Shown piece by piece: positions 50,236-59,794 of a DNA stretch of 64,000 nucleotides. The notes beneath the pieces are model-generated. The model was given only the letters and a program-made list of their open reading frames with translations. It did no database searches and was not told the origin of the DNA. Origin of the DNA: Aradus depressus (taxonomy: Eukaryota > Arthropoda > Insecta > Hemiptera > Aradidae). The stretch covers positions 13,650,222-13,714,221 of the forward strand of contig OY759222.1 of NCBI GenBank assembly GCA_963662175.1. The letters run 5' to 3'. Both the position numbers and the translations under genes were made by a program. Positions within the stretch are counted from its first letter, which is position 1; each line of letters opens with the position of its first letter.

Positions 50236-50331
50236 ACCTCATTTCCCACAACATTGAAAAGATACTGTCAACTTTGTCAATCATTAAGACTGCTATATTT
50301 ACCTGTTTTTCTGACACATTCCTGGGATCTT

Positions 50332-50500
50332 ACGAGGTTATATATATTTCTACCAGAGTACTCGCTATGGTGGACATGAACCCGATTCTACTGAATTTTT
50401 TTTTTCAGGATACCTGAAAACATGAAATTCCGGTGAAAACTCAATATCGAATCTATGATTACATAACTTCTTTCATACTCCATATAATTGGGGAAGTAAC
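50332..50500. repeat. SINE-A fragment and family X 3' end
   Basis: 50332-50397 is a minus-strand SINE-A scrap (CTACCAGAGTACTCGCTATG, GTGGACATGAACCCGATTCT). 50405-50500 is the family X 3' end (ACATGAAATTCCGGTGAAAA, ATTACATAACTTCTTTCATA, TAATTGGGGAAGTAA). Confidence 0.7.
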
Positions 50501-51108
50501 TGGAAGTTGTTCCTAACATCTCTCAAGTCATGACCTGAGATGAGAGAAGACAAGACTTGAGGTGATCTTACAACTTAATAGAGGGACTTACCATATAAGG
50601 GAGTGGACCCCTCAAGTGGCTGCATAGCACCCGAGGGCCTACTTGGGGCTTAGAGTCACCAATGAAAAACAAAGTGGGGAATTTATCACCTCGAGAAGTG
50701 TGGGGAGCCAGCTTGAAAGAAAACCAGCTACGTGAGCCCAACTCCGGCCTTCCTCACTCGCCAACTTCTCAACCATTTCGTCCGTTTCGTTTGCCCTTTC
50801 GAAACTTATCTTGAACTTTAATAATCCCTCAGTATAGGTCAGAAATTCACTGGAATATCATGTGTTGCGCCGTTCTTATTTGGCGCGAGTCAGCTGTTTT
50901 TAAAATAGTTTTTTTTTTTATTAATGATTTTTCTTATAAACAAAGATTTTTTCTGGCATTTTTTCCAGAGTTTCTTTTCAACGAACGACCAAAAGTTGTT
51001 CATAGTGACCAGAAGAAGGGACGTGAAAGTGTCCCGAAATATTGTCAGAAAGGAGAAGACACCTCGGGAAAAAAAAACAGAAAAAATGAACATATTAACA
51101 TCGCAGAG
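50501..51108. other. Single-copy spacer
   Basis: Balanced composition to 50830, then AT-rich. Overlapping frames on both strands (50860-51168) arise from A-rich DNA and the start of SINE-B. No gene is called. Confidence 0.35.
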
Positions 51109-51122
51109 AAGTTTACAGTAGG

Positions 51123-51313
51123 GGGCCATGGTGGCCGTGCGGGCTAGAGCGTAGGGCTTTGGTCGCATGGTCTCACCATGGTTTGCGGGTTCGAATCCCG
51201 TCCGGGAGTGAGTTTTATTTCGTAGATAGAACTCCCTCCCGGGGCCATGGATGTCTTAAATAATTATATATAACACATTGACATGGCTAATATGCACCGT
51301 ACATAAAGCCAAC

Positions 51314-51339
<26 letters not shown>
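51123..51339 (+). mobile_element. SINE-B, full length with target duplication and poly-A
   Basis: A 217-bp copy flanked by AAGTTTACAGTAGG (51109-51122 and 51340-51353). Head GGGCCATGGTGGCCGTGCGG, A box TGGCCGTGCGGGCTAGAGC, B box GCGGGTTCGAATCCCGTC, body GGAGTGAGTTTTATTTCGTA and ACTCCCTCCCGGGGCCATGG, 3' motif GGCTAATATGCACCGTACAT and a poly-A of about 28. The perfect duplication and long tail make this the youngest-looking SINE-B here. Confidence 0.97.
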
Positions 51340-51345
<6 letters not shown>

Positions 51346-51478
51346 ACAGTAGGTAATGCCAGTATTAAATGATTTTGCGAAGTGAGAGTGATCTGTAAGC
51401 GCGGTTGGTAGAAGAATGTCCTAAAATGGCCACATCACGTTTATATAGATTTTTTTAAAAAATTTTATCATTTTTTAT

Positions 51479-51801
51479 AGTTAGTTATTATGACACATGT
51501 TCGGGCTTTAACTATGAGGTCATATCACCTACTACCAGAGCACTCTTTCGTCACTCTGGTTGACATGAGCCTGCTCTACTGTGGGAGTCCTAAATTTTGC
51601 CTACTTTAAAATTTTATTCTCCTAGGGCGGGGGTCTTTAACGAGTAGCTGACATCGTACAGGCTCGGGACCATCCGAAAGACGGCGTGCTTAAGTTTATT
51701 TTACCTCTCAGATAAAATAAACTAAGGGCCTAGGCCGGGTTTCGAACCCTCGATCTTGAGCAGAAGGCAAGCACGCATACCACTGAGCTACCGGCGCCCT
51801 C
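51479..51801 (-). mobile_element. SINE-A, near full length
   Basis: Minus-strand copy from GAGGGCGCCGGTAGCTCAGT (51801) to GTGTCATAATAACTA (51479). A 15-bp deletion removes the start of the GTTAAGCGATGGTCC block. Confidence 0.94.
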
Positions 51802-51866
51802 ACATTTTTTTATAATTATTATTCGTTGCTATGCGATACTATTTAAACATTACTTTGAATTCTTTC

Positions 51867-52210
51867 AGAGGGCGCCGGTAGCTCAGTGGTATGCGTGCTT
51901 GCCTTCTGATCTCAAGATCGTGGGTTCAAAACCCGACCGAGGCCTTTTAGTTTATTTTATTTGGGAGGTAAAATAAACTTAAGCACGCCGTCCTTCGGAT
52001 GGGACGTTAAGCGATGGTCCCGAGCCTGTACGATGTCAGGTACTCGTTAAAGACCCCTACCCTAGGTGAATAAAAAATTTAGGGTAGGCTAAATTTAGGA
52101 CTCCCACAGTAGAGTCGGGCTCATGTCCACCAGAGTGACGAAAGAGCGCTCTGGTAGTAGGCGATATGACCTCGTAGTTATAGCCCGGGCATGAGTCATA
52201 AAACCTAACC
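51867..52210 (+). mobile_element. SINE-A, full length with target duplication
   Basis: Near-consensus copy flanked by TTGAATTCTTTC (51855-51866) and TTGAATTATTTC (52211-52222, one mismatch). Tail AAAACCTAACC. Opposite in orientation to the neighbouring copy, 66 bp away. Confidence 0.97.
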
Positions 52211-52379
52211 TTGAATTATTTCCTACGGAAATTTATTTTTCATATTTTATGGCGTAATAAGCTTAGTCGTTTTGATCCAATCTCAAATCTGAGCAAACTA
52301 TTAGTGAATAACAATTTAATAAGAAACGTTTTGGTGAAAACTATTTTTTCAATGGAACTAAAAGTTTTTGGCTTTTTTT

Positions 52380-52500
52380 TCATCGGTTGTCAAATAAAAT
52401 ATAGTCTGACCTTTCACAGATTTTATTGATTTTTGCTAGGCTTTGGAGGTTGCCCTCACCATCAGGTAGTCTGATAAAATAATTTTGAAAATATCATAAT
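52380..52500 (-). repeat. Ribozyme family A repeat, single diverged copy
   Basis: Minus strand: CTGATGG (52463-52457), T, GAGG, GCAA, CCTC, CAAA in place of GAAA, GCCTAGC. Flanks AGTCTGACCTTTCACAGATT match the 41-kb palindrome arms. The core is damaged at two invariant positions. Confidence 0.65.
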
Positions 52501-52619
52501 TTAGCAAGCAAAAATGGAATAATGTAAAAGTATACAATAATACATTTAAAAAAAATATTATATTTATATAAATTACTTTTGATTATTTATATTATTTACA
52601 CCGTGGAGAAGTTGAAGCT

Positions 52620-52925
52620 AAGAAATTAGAACTGAGAGCGATATGGCCTCCTATGTCATTAGCACGGGCAATTTCCTTCATCCAGGGCAAACTTGCCTTC
52701 CCCCCTCGCCCGTGTATCATTAGCCAATTAATATGCAGAGCGGCCATTTTTCATTTAATATTAACTAACTGTAAGGCCCATTAACTGAGACGGGCTAATC
52801 TCACAGCTTTTGTTTGTAAATGCTCTAGGAATAATTTACAGTATTTTAGCAGGCCATGCTTGTTGTTTCATGACGTTGGTAAAAGCGTCTTTCATTTTCC
52901 CTGTCTGTCTGTCCCCTAAATCCTT
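52620..52925. promoter_or_regulatory. Possible cis-regulatory or conserved non-coding block
   Basis: About 300 bp of single-copy, balanced-composition DNA between repeats, with no open frame. It contains clustered homeodomain-like cores (CCAATTAATATGCAGAGC with overlapping TAAT and ATGCA half-sites; TTAATATTAACTAACTG) and TTTGTTTGTAAATG, a forkhead-like site. Such clusters inside long introns are often enhancers. The call rests on composition and motif density alone, without conservation data. Confidence 0.25.
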
Positions 52926-52929
52926 GTCA

Positions 52930-53100
52930 CTTGAGGGTGCCGGTAGCTTAGGAGTATGCGTGCTTACATACTGAGCTCAAGATCACGGATTCTAAATTCG
53001 AAGGAGGTTTTTTTTATCTGCGAATTGAAAAAAACCTTGATCAGCGGACGTTAAGCGATGGTCCCCCACAATCGATGTCCACCAGAGCGACGAAAGAGCG
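52930..53100 (+). mobile_element. SINE-A subfamily fragment
   Basis: GAGGGTGCCGGTAGCTTAGG, TACTGAGCTCAAGATCACGG, CGTTAAGCGATGGTCCCCCA and CCACCAGAGCGACGAAAGAG. A large internal deletion and the TTTTTTATCTGCGA(A/G)TTGAAAAAA block are shared with 55385-55590, so these two define a deleted subfamily. Confidence 0.85.
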
Positions 53101-53290
53101 CTTTCTTCAAAATTGCACGTCAAAAACTTTCTATATATTTTTATTAGGGCCCTTTTCGGAAACTACTATAGAACCCCATTATTAGAAGACCAGCAAACAA
53201 TTTCTACAGGAAATGTGATAATATTATTTAATTGTTTATTTTTATTAATTCTTTTCATTTTATTTTACATCAAATGGTTTTTTAATTATC
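53101..53290 (-). repeat. Repeat family V, copy 4 (partial)
   Basis: TTCAAAATTGCACGTCAAAA, TTATTAGGGCCCTTTTCGGA, CAATTTCTACAGGAAATGTG, reverse-complement to 14430-14530. It interrupts or replaces the 3' end of the SINE-A fragment. Confidence 0.7.
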
Positions 53291-53521
53291 ACAACATGAA
53301 ATCATACATAGTGTTGGTGCCATCAAAAAGATATTTGTGCTAACTTCGATGTAACTAAAATGTGGTCTTATTTCAAACGAAAATTGAGACCACTTCACTT
53401 TGAGGACTAAAGAGGCGTATATACACGCGAGCAACGAGCCGAACATTAGTCAGTGCGCATGCCTGGGGATGAAGTGCGCAGGCACTCAACGAACAAGGTA
53501 GGCTCGGGGTCTGCTCCACCA

Positions 53522-54876
53522 GTTGTCGGTTTTTTGACGAACCATCAAAGGAATGTTCGGCTCGGGCTGCGGTGTTTGTGGACTGGTACCAAGCCGAACC
53601 GTCCCGACTTGACCCGAGCACTGTTGTTGTTTACAACCAATATTATAACCTTCTCAAATATTTAGGTTTTTGGAAGTGCAAGTTCTTTTTTTTTTTTAAA
53701 TTAAATATATATTTTATTGAAGTTTAACTTAGCGCACATAGCCTGGAAACTGTTGAACTACTCGCTGAGATGGATAGTTAGGTTGCTGGAGATGGATAAC
53801 AGTAGGTACCCCAAAATTTGTTACATAAAACTAAGGGAATTAAGTTTACAGAAGCCAAATGCGACGAGATTCAATTGGGTGTCCCAAGTAAAAAGCATTT
53901 TGAATGAAATTGGGGAGGGAGAATTATTAAATATATTGGATCCGGTAAAGATAAAAAACTCCCTGCCCAGGGTTTCGGATGCATTTGTGAATCATCTGAA
54001 GAATAAAGATAAAAATTACCTTTTAGATTGCCATTTCAACACCTTTTATCCCAATATTTACAACTCAGATCAACTCCAACCATACCTAAACCTTAACGCT
54101 CCTTTCTCACATCTCAAAACACTGGCACAACTCCGTCTATCTGGCAAGTACTATATAAAAATCAGTTACAAAAATAATGTATACACCCTTAATCCCCAAG
54201 AATTTTGTACGATCTGCAACAAAAACTAATTAGAAGACTTATACCACCTATTAATATCCTGTCCGATCTACTCCCCCATTAGAAGCCACTTTCTGCCTCA
54301 GAGTGTCAGTATAGACCGATCCAGCTTTCACACATTACTTCTAGCCCATAATAAGAATGATATCTCAAACATTTTTCATTATATAATCAGCGCTCTGAAA
54401 CTAAGATCATTCATTGTTAACGAATAATGTATTTAACTTCCATAGTATATTACTATTAACTTATTATAACTTATTATTAACTTCCATAGTTTATTATTAT
54501 TATTTCCATTATTTTATTTATACTTTATTTATTCATGTTATTTATTTAGCTTGTTAAAGTTTCCTGTAATTATGTATGTCATTTTTGTCCAGCTGACCAA
54601 TATATAATTTTGGAAATGTTAATGTCAATATTGTAAAAGTAATGGTCACTGACTCAATTGTATAGGGGTGATCCCTGTTGTCGGTTTTTTGACGAACCAT
54701 CAAAGGAATGTTCGGCTCGGGCTGCGGTGTGTGGACTGGTACCAAGCCGAACCGTCCCGACTTGACCCGAGCACTCTTGTTGTTTACAACCAATATTATA
54801 ACCTTCTCAAATATTTAGGTTTTTGGAAGTGCAAGTTCTTTTTTTTTTTTTTAAATTAAATATATATTTTATTGAA
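53522..54876. repeat. 200-bp direct repeats flanking the LINE
   Basis: 53522-53721 and 54677-54876 are nearly identical (GTTGTCGGTTTTTTGACGAA, GGAATGTTCGGCTCGGGCTG, TGGACTGGTACCAAGCCGAA, CTTCTCAAATATTTAGGTTT, TTAAATATATATTTTATTGA). Differences are single-base or T-run changes plus a two-base TG. Everything between them is LINE sequence. They may be an unusually long target-site duplication or the product of a later repair event. Confidence 0.92.
53722..54676 (+). pseudogene. LINE 3' end with CCHC-like C-terminus (copy 2)
   Basis: Longer at the 5' side than copy 1 (45286-46130) and open for 170 codons (53717-54229): LAHIAWKLLNYSLRWIVRLL, EMDNSRYPKICYIKLRELSL, QKPNATRFNWVSQVKSILNE, LAQLRLSGKYYIKISYKNNV, then FCTICNKN and a stop where copy 1 has E. 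After the stop the knuckle continues (LEDLYHLLISCPIYSPIRSH) and the frame runs to a stop at the end of SALKLRSFIVNE near 54427. The 3'UTR ends abruptly at GGGGTGATCCC, without the (ATT)n tail of copy 1, directly against the second 200-bp repeat. The two LINE copies are over 95% alike by eye, so this lineage was active recently. Confidence 0.85.
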
Positions 54877-54900
54877 TAATATAATAAATTATATTTTATT

Positions 54901-55053
54901 ATGGCTTCTGAAGACTGGTCTCAGGAGCTTCAAATTCAGTTTGCTCAGGCTATGAGACAGTACCCAGTCATAAGGGGTTTAAAACACAAATTACATTTTA
55001 ATAAAATAAAGAGATTGGATGCTTGGGAGGAATTATCCAAACACTTTTCCTAA
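54901..55053 (+). CDS. Short Myb/SANT-like (MADF-type) protein of a PIF-like element
   Basis: ATG GCT... encodes 50 residues: MASEDWSQELQIQFAQAMRQ, YPVIRGLKHKLHFNKIKRLD, AWEELSKHFS. The pattern L...V...P.LW......Y......+..AW..I...F is that of MADF and related Myb/SANT-like DNA-binding domains; R (RG) stands where tryptophan is typical. PIF/Harbinger elements encode such a protein beside their transposase to bind the element and import the transposase. The frame ends soon after helix 2, so the third helix is lost or lies in another exon. A host MADF gene fragment captured by the element is the alternative. Confidence 0.5.
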   Translation: MASEDWSQELQIQFAQAMRQYPVIRGLKHKLHFNKIKRLDAWEELSKHFS

Positions 55054-55384
55054 AAAGTGTTAATTTTAAACAATTTACATGTAAAAAGAAATTACGTATC
55101 ATAATAAATACGTATCCGTATTAATTGTACTACAAATATGTAAATTAATTACGTAAGTAGCTACCTACCTTGAGCATTTTCTGATTGAAGGCTTTAAATA
55201 ATAATAAAATGAAATACAAATAAACGTAAATTTGTTATCTGCAGGTTAACTTGTGCAGGTTATGTTCGTTAGTATGTTGTGGAGCATCCAAATGCTCGGC
55301 TCGTCTCTGTTCAGCTTGGAGTGTGTTCGTTGAAAACTGTTGCTTGGTTCGTTGCTCGCATGTCTGTACTAGCCTTATGTACTT

Positions 55385-55590
55385 ATGCAAAATATCGCGT
55401 ACTTGTATACTGAGCTCAAGATCAAGATTTTTTATCTGCGAGTTGAAAAAACCTTGATCATGCCGTTAAGCGGACGCTAAGCGATGGTCCCCCACAGTAG
55501 AGTCGGGCTCATGTCCACCTCGGCGAAGAAAGAGCTATCTGGTAGTAGGCAATATGACCTCGTAGATAAGCCCGATGAGTCACAATAACT
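55385..55590 (+). mobile_element. SINE-A subfamily copy with internal deletion
   Basis: TATACTGAGCTCAAGATCAA, TTTTTTATCTGCGAGTTGAA, GCGGACGCTAAGCGATGGTC, CCCACAGTAGAGTCGGGCTC, TCTGGTAGTAGGCAATATGA. Same deleted subfamily as 52930-53100. B box lost. Confidence 0.88.
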
Positions 55591-56017
55591 TATTAACTTT
55601 CTTTCATGAAATTCTTATATATTTCCAAACCACTGTTGTGGGATGCTTCACCGTCCTCGACGTGACTTTCCGACCCAACCAGCACTAAACAATTATGCGT
55701 TGAAAATGAACAAATTGAGGCAAAATATAAAATATGTCGGAAAATTCGAAGTCATACCAAATTAACTTCAATTACCTAGTGATGAATAATAAAAATGTAA
55801 ATGTGTTGTGACGTTAATCAGTGCCATTGCCATCTCCTAAAAAAACATTCTGTACTACTAAATAAAACAATGCATTTAACAATCACTTATTTACTTTGTA
55901 TTTTTACTATAATATAATCGAGCGATAATCGGAGATCGAGTTTGGAGAGATACAATCGAAAATAGTCCTAAAATGTTAAATAATTTATGGTTTCCAGATT
56001 TACTTTGTGAAGCTCCA
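55591..56017. other. AT-rich spacer
   Basis: No gene or shared repeat. 55620-55690 is balanced and single-copy. Confidence 0.35.
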
Positions 56018-56667
56018 TTCTAGGAATAGATAATTAAAATACACAATTTCTTTGTCAAACTTCACTATATATTCTCAAATACTCAACTAGTTTCGCCGTG
56101 TTAAGGCATTATCAAGAGTCACTTACACTTACACCAACTGACAGAATTGGTTGACAGGGTAGAAGGTACAGTTACGGAGGGGGTTTTTAGGTAATGACGG
56201 GGAATCCCTTGTTTTTGTTACTCTATACATTCCAATAAACAGATATTTACAAGATAATAATAAATATAAAATAAAAAGAAGAAAGAAAAAATATATATAT
56301 ATAAAATCTAATAAAGCGAATCTAACAGTAAAGTCATACCTATATAAATACCAACACTTTACTGTTAGATTCGCTTTATTAGATTTTATATATATATATA
56401 TTTTTTCTTTCTTCTTTTTATTCTATATTTATTATTATCTTGTAAATATCTGTTTATTGGAATGTATAGAGTAACAAAAACAAGGGATTCCCCGTCACTA
56501 CCTAAAAACCCCCTCCATAACTGTACCTTCTACCCTGTCAACCAATTCTGTCAGTTTGTAAGTGACTCTTGATAATGCCTTAACACGGCGAAACTAGTTG
56601 AGTATTTGAGAATATATAGTGAAGTTTGACAAAGAAATTTTGTATTTTAATTATCTATTTCTAAAAT
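56018..56667. repeat. 650-bp near-perfect palindrome, ribozyme family H
   Basis: Arms 56018-56334 and 56356-56667 (about 312-317 bp) are reverse complements with few differences (for example an extra CTTACA near 56128, TACGGAG/CTCCATA) around a 21-bp loop. The outer third of each arm carries a hammerhead-like core (plus at 56569-56601, minus at about 56083-56115). Loop-proximal ends read AGCGAATCTAACAGTAAAGT. The size, symmetry and ribozyme position fit two full terminal repeats fused head to head. It is the longest palindrome in the window. Confidence 0.93.
56569..56601 (+). ncRNA. Hammerhead-like motif, family H
   Basis: TTGATAA (CUGAUGA with C3 and G8 changed; 56570-56576), U, GCC, TTAACAC, GGC, GAAA (56590-56593), palindromic helix III ACTAGT, cleavage-site base T. 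Helix I pairs four bases (ACTC before the core with GAGT after the cleavage site). Structure is preserved better than the catalytic bases, so it is probably an inactive descendant. The mirror copy in the left arm has the same changes. Confidence 0.5.
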
Positions 56668-57240
56668 GTTGTTTTGAAGCCCATTTTTTTAAGCGTTTGC
56701 TTTATTTATACGATAATGTTAGTCCTTTCAAAAATTAATCCGCTAAAAAAAATGTTATTATATTTCCAAATAATGAAAGACTCCCAGATTTAAGATAGGA
56801 CCAATAAGAACGAAATTATAGCACCTCAAAAATGTTAAATAAATATTTCTGAGTAATATTACAATTTTAACGCACAGAAACGAATTTTAAAATATCCCTT
56901 TGTTCATAAACCTCAGTAGGCTAAAAACTCCGGCCTTCCTTTCTGGGTTTTGTTAATAAAAATAAATTTATTTCCGTTAAACCAATACATGGTAATAGGA
57001 TACGTCAAAAAGATTTATACATTACGATGGCTTATAAATTAGATTTATAACTACTTGAGTCTAACACATCTATGATTAGTAGTAATAACAAAACTATTAA
57101 AAAAAGTAAAATGAAATTAATAAAAACTGAATAAATAAATACTTAAAAATATATAAGTATAAAAAAAAATGAATACATCAATACATTTATAATAAGTAGA
57201 GACATTTTTCATCAAATTCACCGGAATATCATGTTTTCCG
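56668..57240. repeat. Family Z fragment and ribozyme family F repeat copy 3
   Basis: 56668-56760 matches family Z (AGCGTTTGCTTTATTTATAC, GTTAGTCCTTTCAAAAA). 56960-57210 matches family F (CGTTAAACCAATACATGGTA, ACTACTTGAGTCTAACACAT, AAATACTTAAAAATATATAA) but stops before the hammerhead-like part. Confidence 0.65.
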
Positions 57241-57680
57241 ATCGAAAAAAACGAAATTGAAAGCAATTTTTAGTCATATGTTTATGAAAACACGATAACT
57301 CTCGATATAATTAATATAGCTAGACGAAATTTTATTATTTATGCATATCCTTATAAACCACCATACTGACGGATAATTTTTTAGTCCCAGAAAAAGGTAG
57401 CTATTGTTTTTGCGCAAATATGTTATGGCTTTCTGAAGATTGTAATATTTTGTTCGACAGATCGATAAAATGGCGCTCAAGTAGATATCGTAGATAAATT
57501 CAATATTGTCATGTATTGATTAAGGTTTTGATAATACATAATACATATATCTCTTCGTAGATTGCGTGACTTTCAGACATCTCAAATAATAATACATTTT
57601 GTCTGTCAGGCTAATGCAGGCATAATAGAGGTTGAAATTATATTTAAAAAATATATCTCGTGTCTTTCAACAATTTCAAA
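57241..57680. other. AT-rich spacer
   Basis: No feature recognised. The minus-strand frame at 57274-57480 is not protein-like. Confidence 0.35.
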
Positions 57681-57985
57681 GAGGGCGCCAGTAGCTGAGT
57701 GGTATGCATGCTTACTTACTGACCTCAAAATCGTGGGTTCGAAACTCGGTCGAGGCCCTTAGATTATTTTATCTAGTAGGACTTAAAGCGATGATCCCGA
57801 GTCTGCACGATGTTAGGCACTTGTTGAAAATACCCTATCCTAGGTGAACAAAAATTTGGGGTAAGCAAAATTTTGAACTTTAGAGTCGAGTTCATGTAAA
57901 TCAGAGTGATCAAAGAGCGCTCTGGTAGTAGGCGATATGACCTCGTAATTAAACCTCGGGCATAAGTCATAATAACTAACTAATA
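57681..57985 (+). mobile_element. SINE-A copy
   Basis: Head GAGGGCGCCAGTAGCTGAGT, B box GTGGGTTCGAAACTCGGT, body missing the GGTAAAATAAACTTAAGCAC block, 3' end TAGTAGGCGATATGACCTCG and tail AATAACTAACTA. Confidence 0.93.
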
Positions 57986-58070
57986 ACCAATATTTAAAAA
58001 TGCATTGTGTAATGAAGATGACGGTTTATTAATAACGAAAATAAAAATAATAAGAAATAAATCGAAAAAG

Positions 58071-58215
58071 AGTCGTCGGTGATTCAGCGGTGTTCTTCCT
58101 CACAATAAATTAAAAAAACTAATTTTTCGCCCCCCCCAAATAAAACCAGACGAATGATTGGGCTAAATATCGATAGTTAACTTACATAGAGACTTCTGAA
58201 TCCTCATACAAGATC
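58071..58215 (+). repeat. Family X 5' fragment
   Basis: AGTCGTCGGTGATTCAGCGG, CTAATTTTTCGCCCCCCCCA, ACTTACATAGAGACTTCTGA, ATCCTCATACAAGATCG. Confidence 0.75.
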
Positions 58216-58410
58216 GGGTTCCAGAAGTGTTTCGGGGACTGGAAGAAGCGCTGGAATAATGGGGGCTATTTTGAAGGCGATAACATTGATGTAGACGAAT
58301 AAATAAAATTCTTTTCGAAAACCAAAAATTCCCCTTATTTTTAGAACACTCCTCGTATACACAAATACATAAACATACAAACATGGATTTCTTTGCTTAG
58401 TCAATTATCA

Positions 58411-58932
58411 TATATATAAAGCTGAAAATGTCTGTGCGTTGTACCGCTATAACTCATGAACGGCTTGATGGATTTGATTAATTTTTTTTAAAATTTGTTC
58501 GTCATCGTCTGTGGAAGGTTATAGGCGTATTAGTATCTCAATATCTGGTCCATCCCAGCATCCACCCACGCAATCTTTGTAACTCAAAAACCACTGCAAT
58601 GATTAATGAGGAATCTTTTTGAATAGATAAGTTTTATCTACCGGAAGGTTAAGGTCTATTTTTTAATCAACCCCTGGTCCATCCCAGCATCCACTCACGC
58701 AATCATTGTAACTCGAAAACCATTGCAACGATTAATGAGAAATCTTTTTGAATAAATTAGTTTTAGCTCCAAAGCTAGCGTTACTACAGTTGAAGGACTA
58801 TAAGCCTTATTCCGTATGAATAATTGAAAATTATAACATCATGAATGTACTGTCGAGGAACTGAATAGCCTTATAGGAGATATTGGGAGAAAAGTCAAAG
58901 TTCCCCGGGCAACGCCCGGTATTACTGCTAGT
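58411..58932 (-). mobile_element. Repeat family W with internal tandem duplication
   Basis: Reverse orientation to 3836-4230: ATATATAAAGCTGAAAATGT at 58411 and ACGCCCGGTATTACTGCTAG at 58913-58932. The block TGGTCCATCCCAGCATCCAC to TTTTTGAATA is present twice (about 58548-58625 and 58676-58755), making this copy about 125 bp longer than the other. The two blocks differ at several bases, so the duplication is not recent. Confidence 0.85.
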
Positions 58933-58935
58933 ACA

Positions 58936-59520
58936 TTTAAAAAAACAAAAATGAGGTTATGAGGAAATTTGACCCGGATTTTTGGTGGTATATGGTTAAG
59001 AAGGGCCCACAAAATGACGGGCCTGCCAAGTTTGAGGCTGAGAGACCCTGATCCCCTGTTTAACACTCATGAATAATGAATATAACGTAAGGGCAGAAGG
59101 GCGGCCTCCTGGGATATCGGGGTAACGAGAGGAAGTCAGGAGTCCCGGGTCCAAGTCCACTGGCCTTTCAGCTTCATCCCCAGCATCGAGAACTTCACAT
59201 CTAGGCCTCCAAAACTCAATCAAATCATACGTTGTCATATAAAAAATACATGCATTATAATAATTAAAATATTCTATAATTAATAATTATTTTTTAAAGA
59301 AAAGAATCGAAAAAATATTTATTTTATATTTACTACATTTAAAAAAATTCATATATTAACATTGATGACGTCATCCGGGCGCCCTGAATGTTCCTGAATA
59401 TAATAATGAAATGATTGAATAATATTTAATTAGTGAGATATATGTTTCTCAACTCTTTCACTTAGCTTTTGCAAGTCGATCTCAATGTGTGTATTTGCAG
59501 ATTTTTCGTGCAAAAACATA
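58936..59520. other. Unclassified spacer
   Basis: 58940-59240 is GC-balanced with minus-strand frames (58839-59066, 58996-59238) without recognised motifs. 59240-59400 is very AT-rich. Confidence 0.3.
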
Positions 59521-59529
59521 TTTTGTAAA

Positions 59530-59790
59530 ATTGTGATGAATCTCGCGGGCCGCGGGTTGGCCACTCCTGGGAAAGAGTAAATTCAGGCTTGGAGGATCAA
59601 AACAAACAGGAAGCTGAGGGACATTCCGCAAGTAGAAGACATAAAATCACGGCGTCTATGGTGGACTGAGCATACGAAAAGATGCGGACCGCGGACACAA
59701 TCAGCATCTGCCAAGGAGTCAGATCGTGAGGAAGACCATGGCTGGGAACGGTGGAGGAGGCTGGTGAGGACAGTTCTTTCTTCTTCTACC
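59530..59790 (+). pseudogene. LINE C-terminal scrap
   Basis: Plus frame KLRDIPQVEDIKSRRLWWTE, HTKRCGPRTQSASAKESDRE, EDHGWERWRRLVRTVLSSS. The RRLWW..H..R...........W..WR..V layout resembles RTE-group LINE C-termini (RRLRW.GH..RM...). Decayed and short. Confidence 0.4.
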
Positions 59791-59794
59791 AAAG

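Larger units (their letters stand above)
53414..55374 (+). mobile_element. PIF/Harbinger-like DNA transposon containing a LINE
   Basis: Ends are inverted: GGCGTATATACACGCGAGCA then ACGAGCC on the left, and on the reverse strand GGCTAGTACAGACATGCGAG then CAACGAACC on the right, sharing GCGAGCAACGA(G/A)CC with a two-base length difference. Inside is a Myb/MADF-like frame (54901-55053), the kind of second protein that PIF/Harbinger elements carry. A clear 3-bp TWA duplication could not be fixed (TAA before, TTA after). Without the LINE and the duplicated block the element would be about 0.8 kb, so it is non-autonomous: no transposase is present. Confidence 0.55.

Noticed and set aside
53522..54876. 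LTR retrotransposon (two 200-bp direct repeats around coding sequence)
   Set aside because: The enclosed protein is a LINE C-terminus; there is no primer-binding site, gag or protease, and the repeats do not start TG or end CA.
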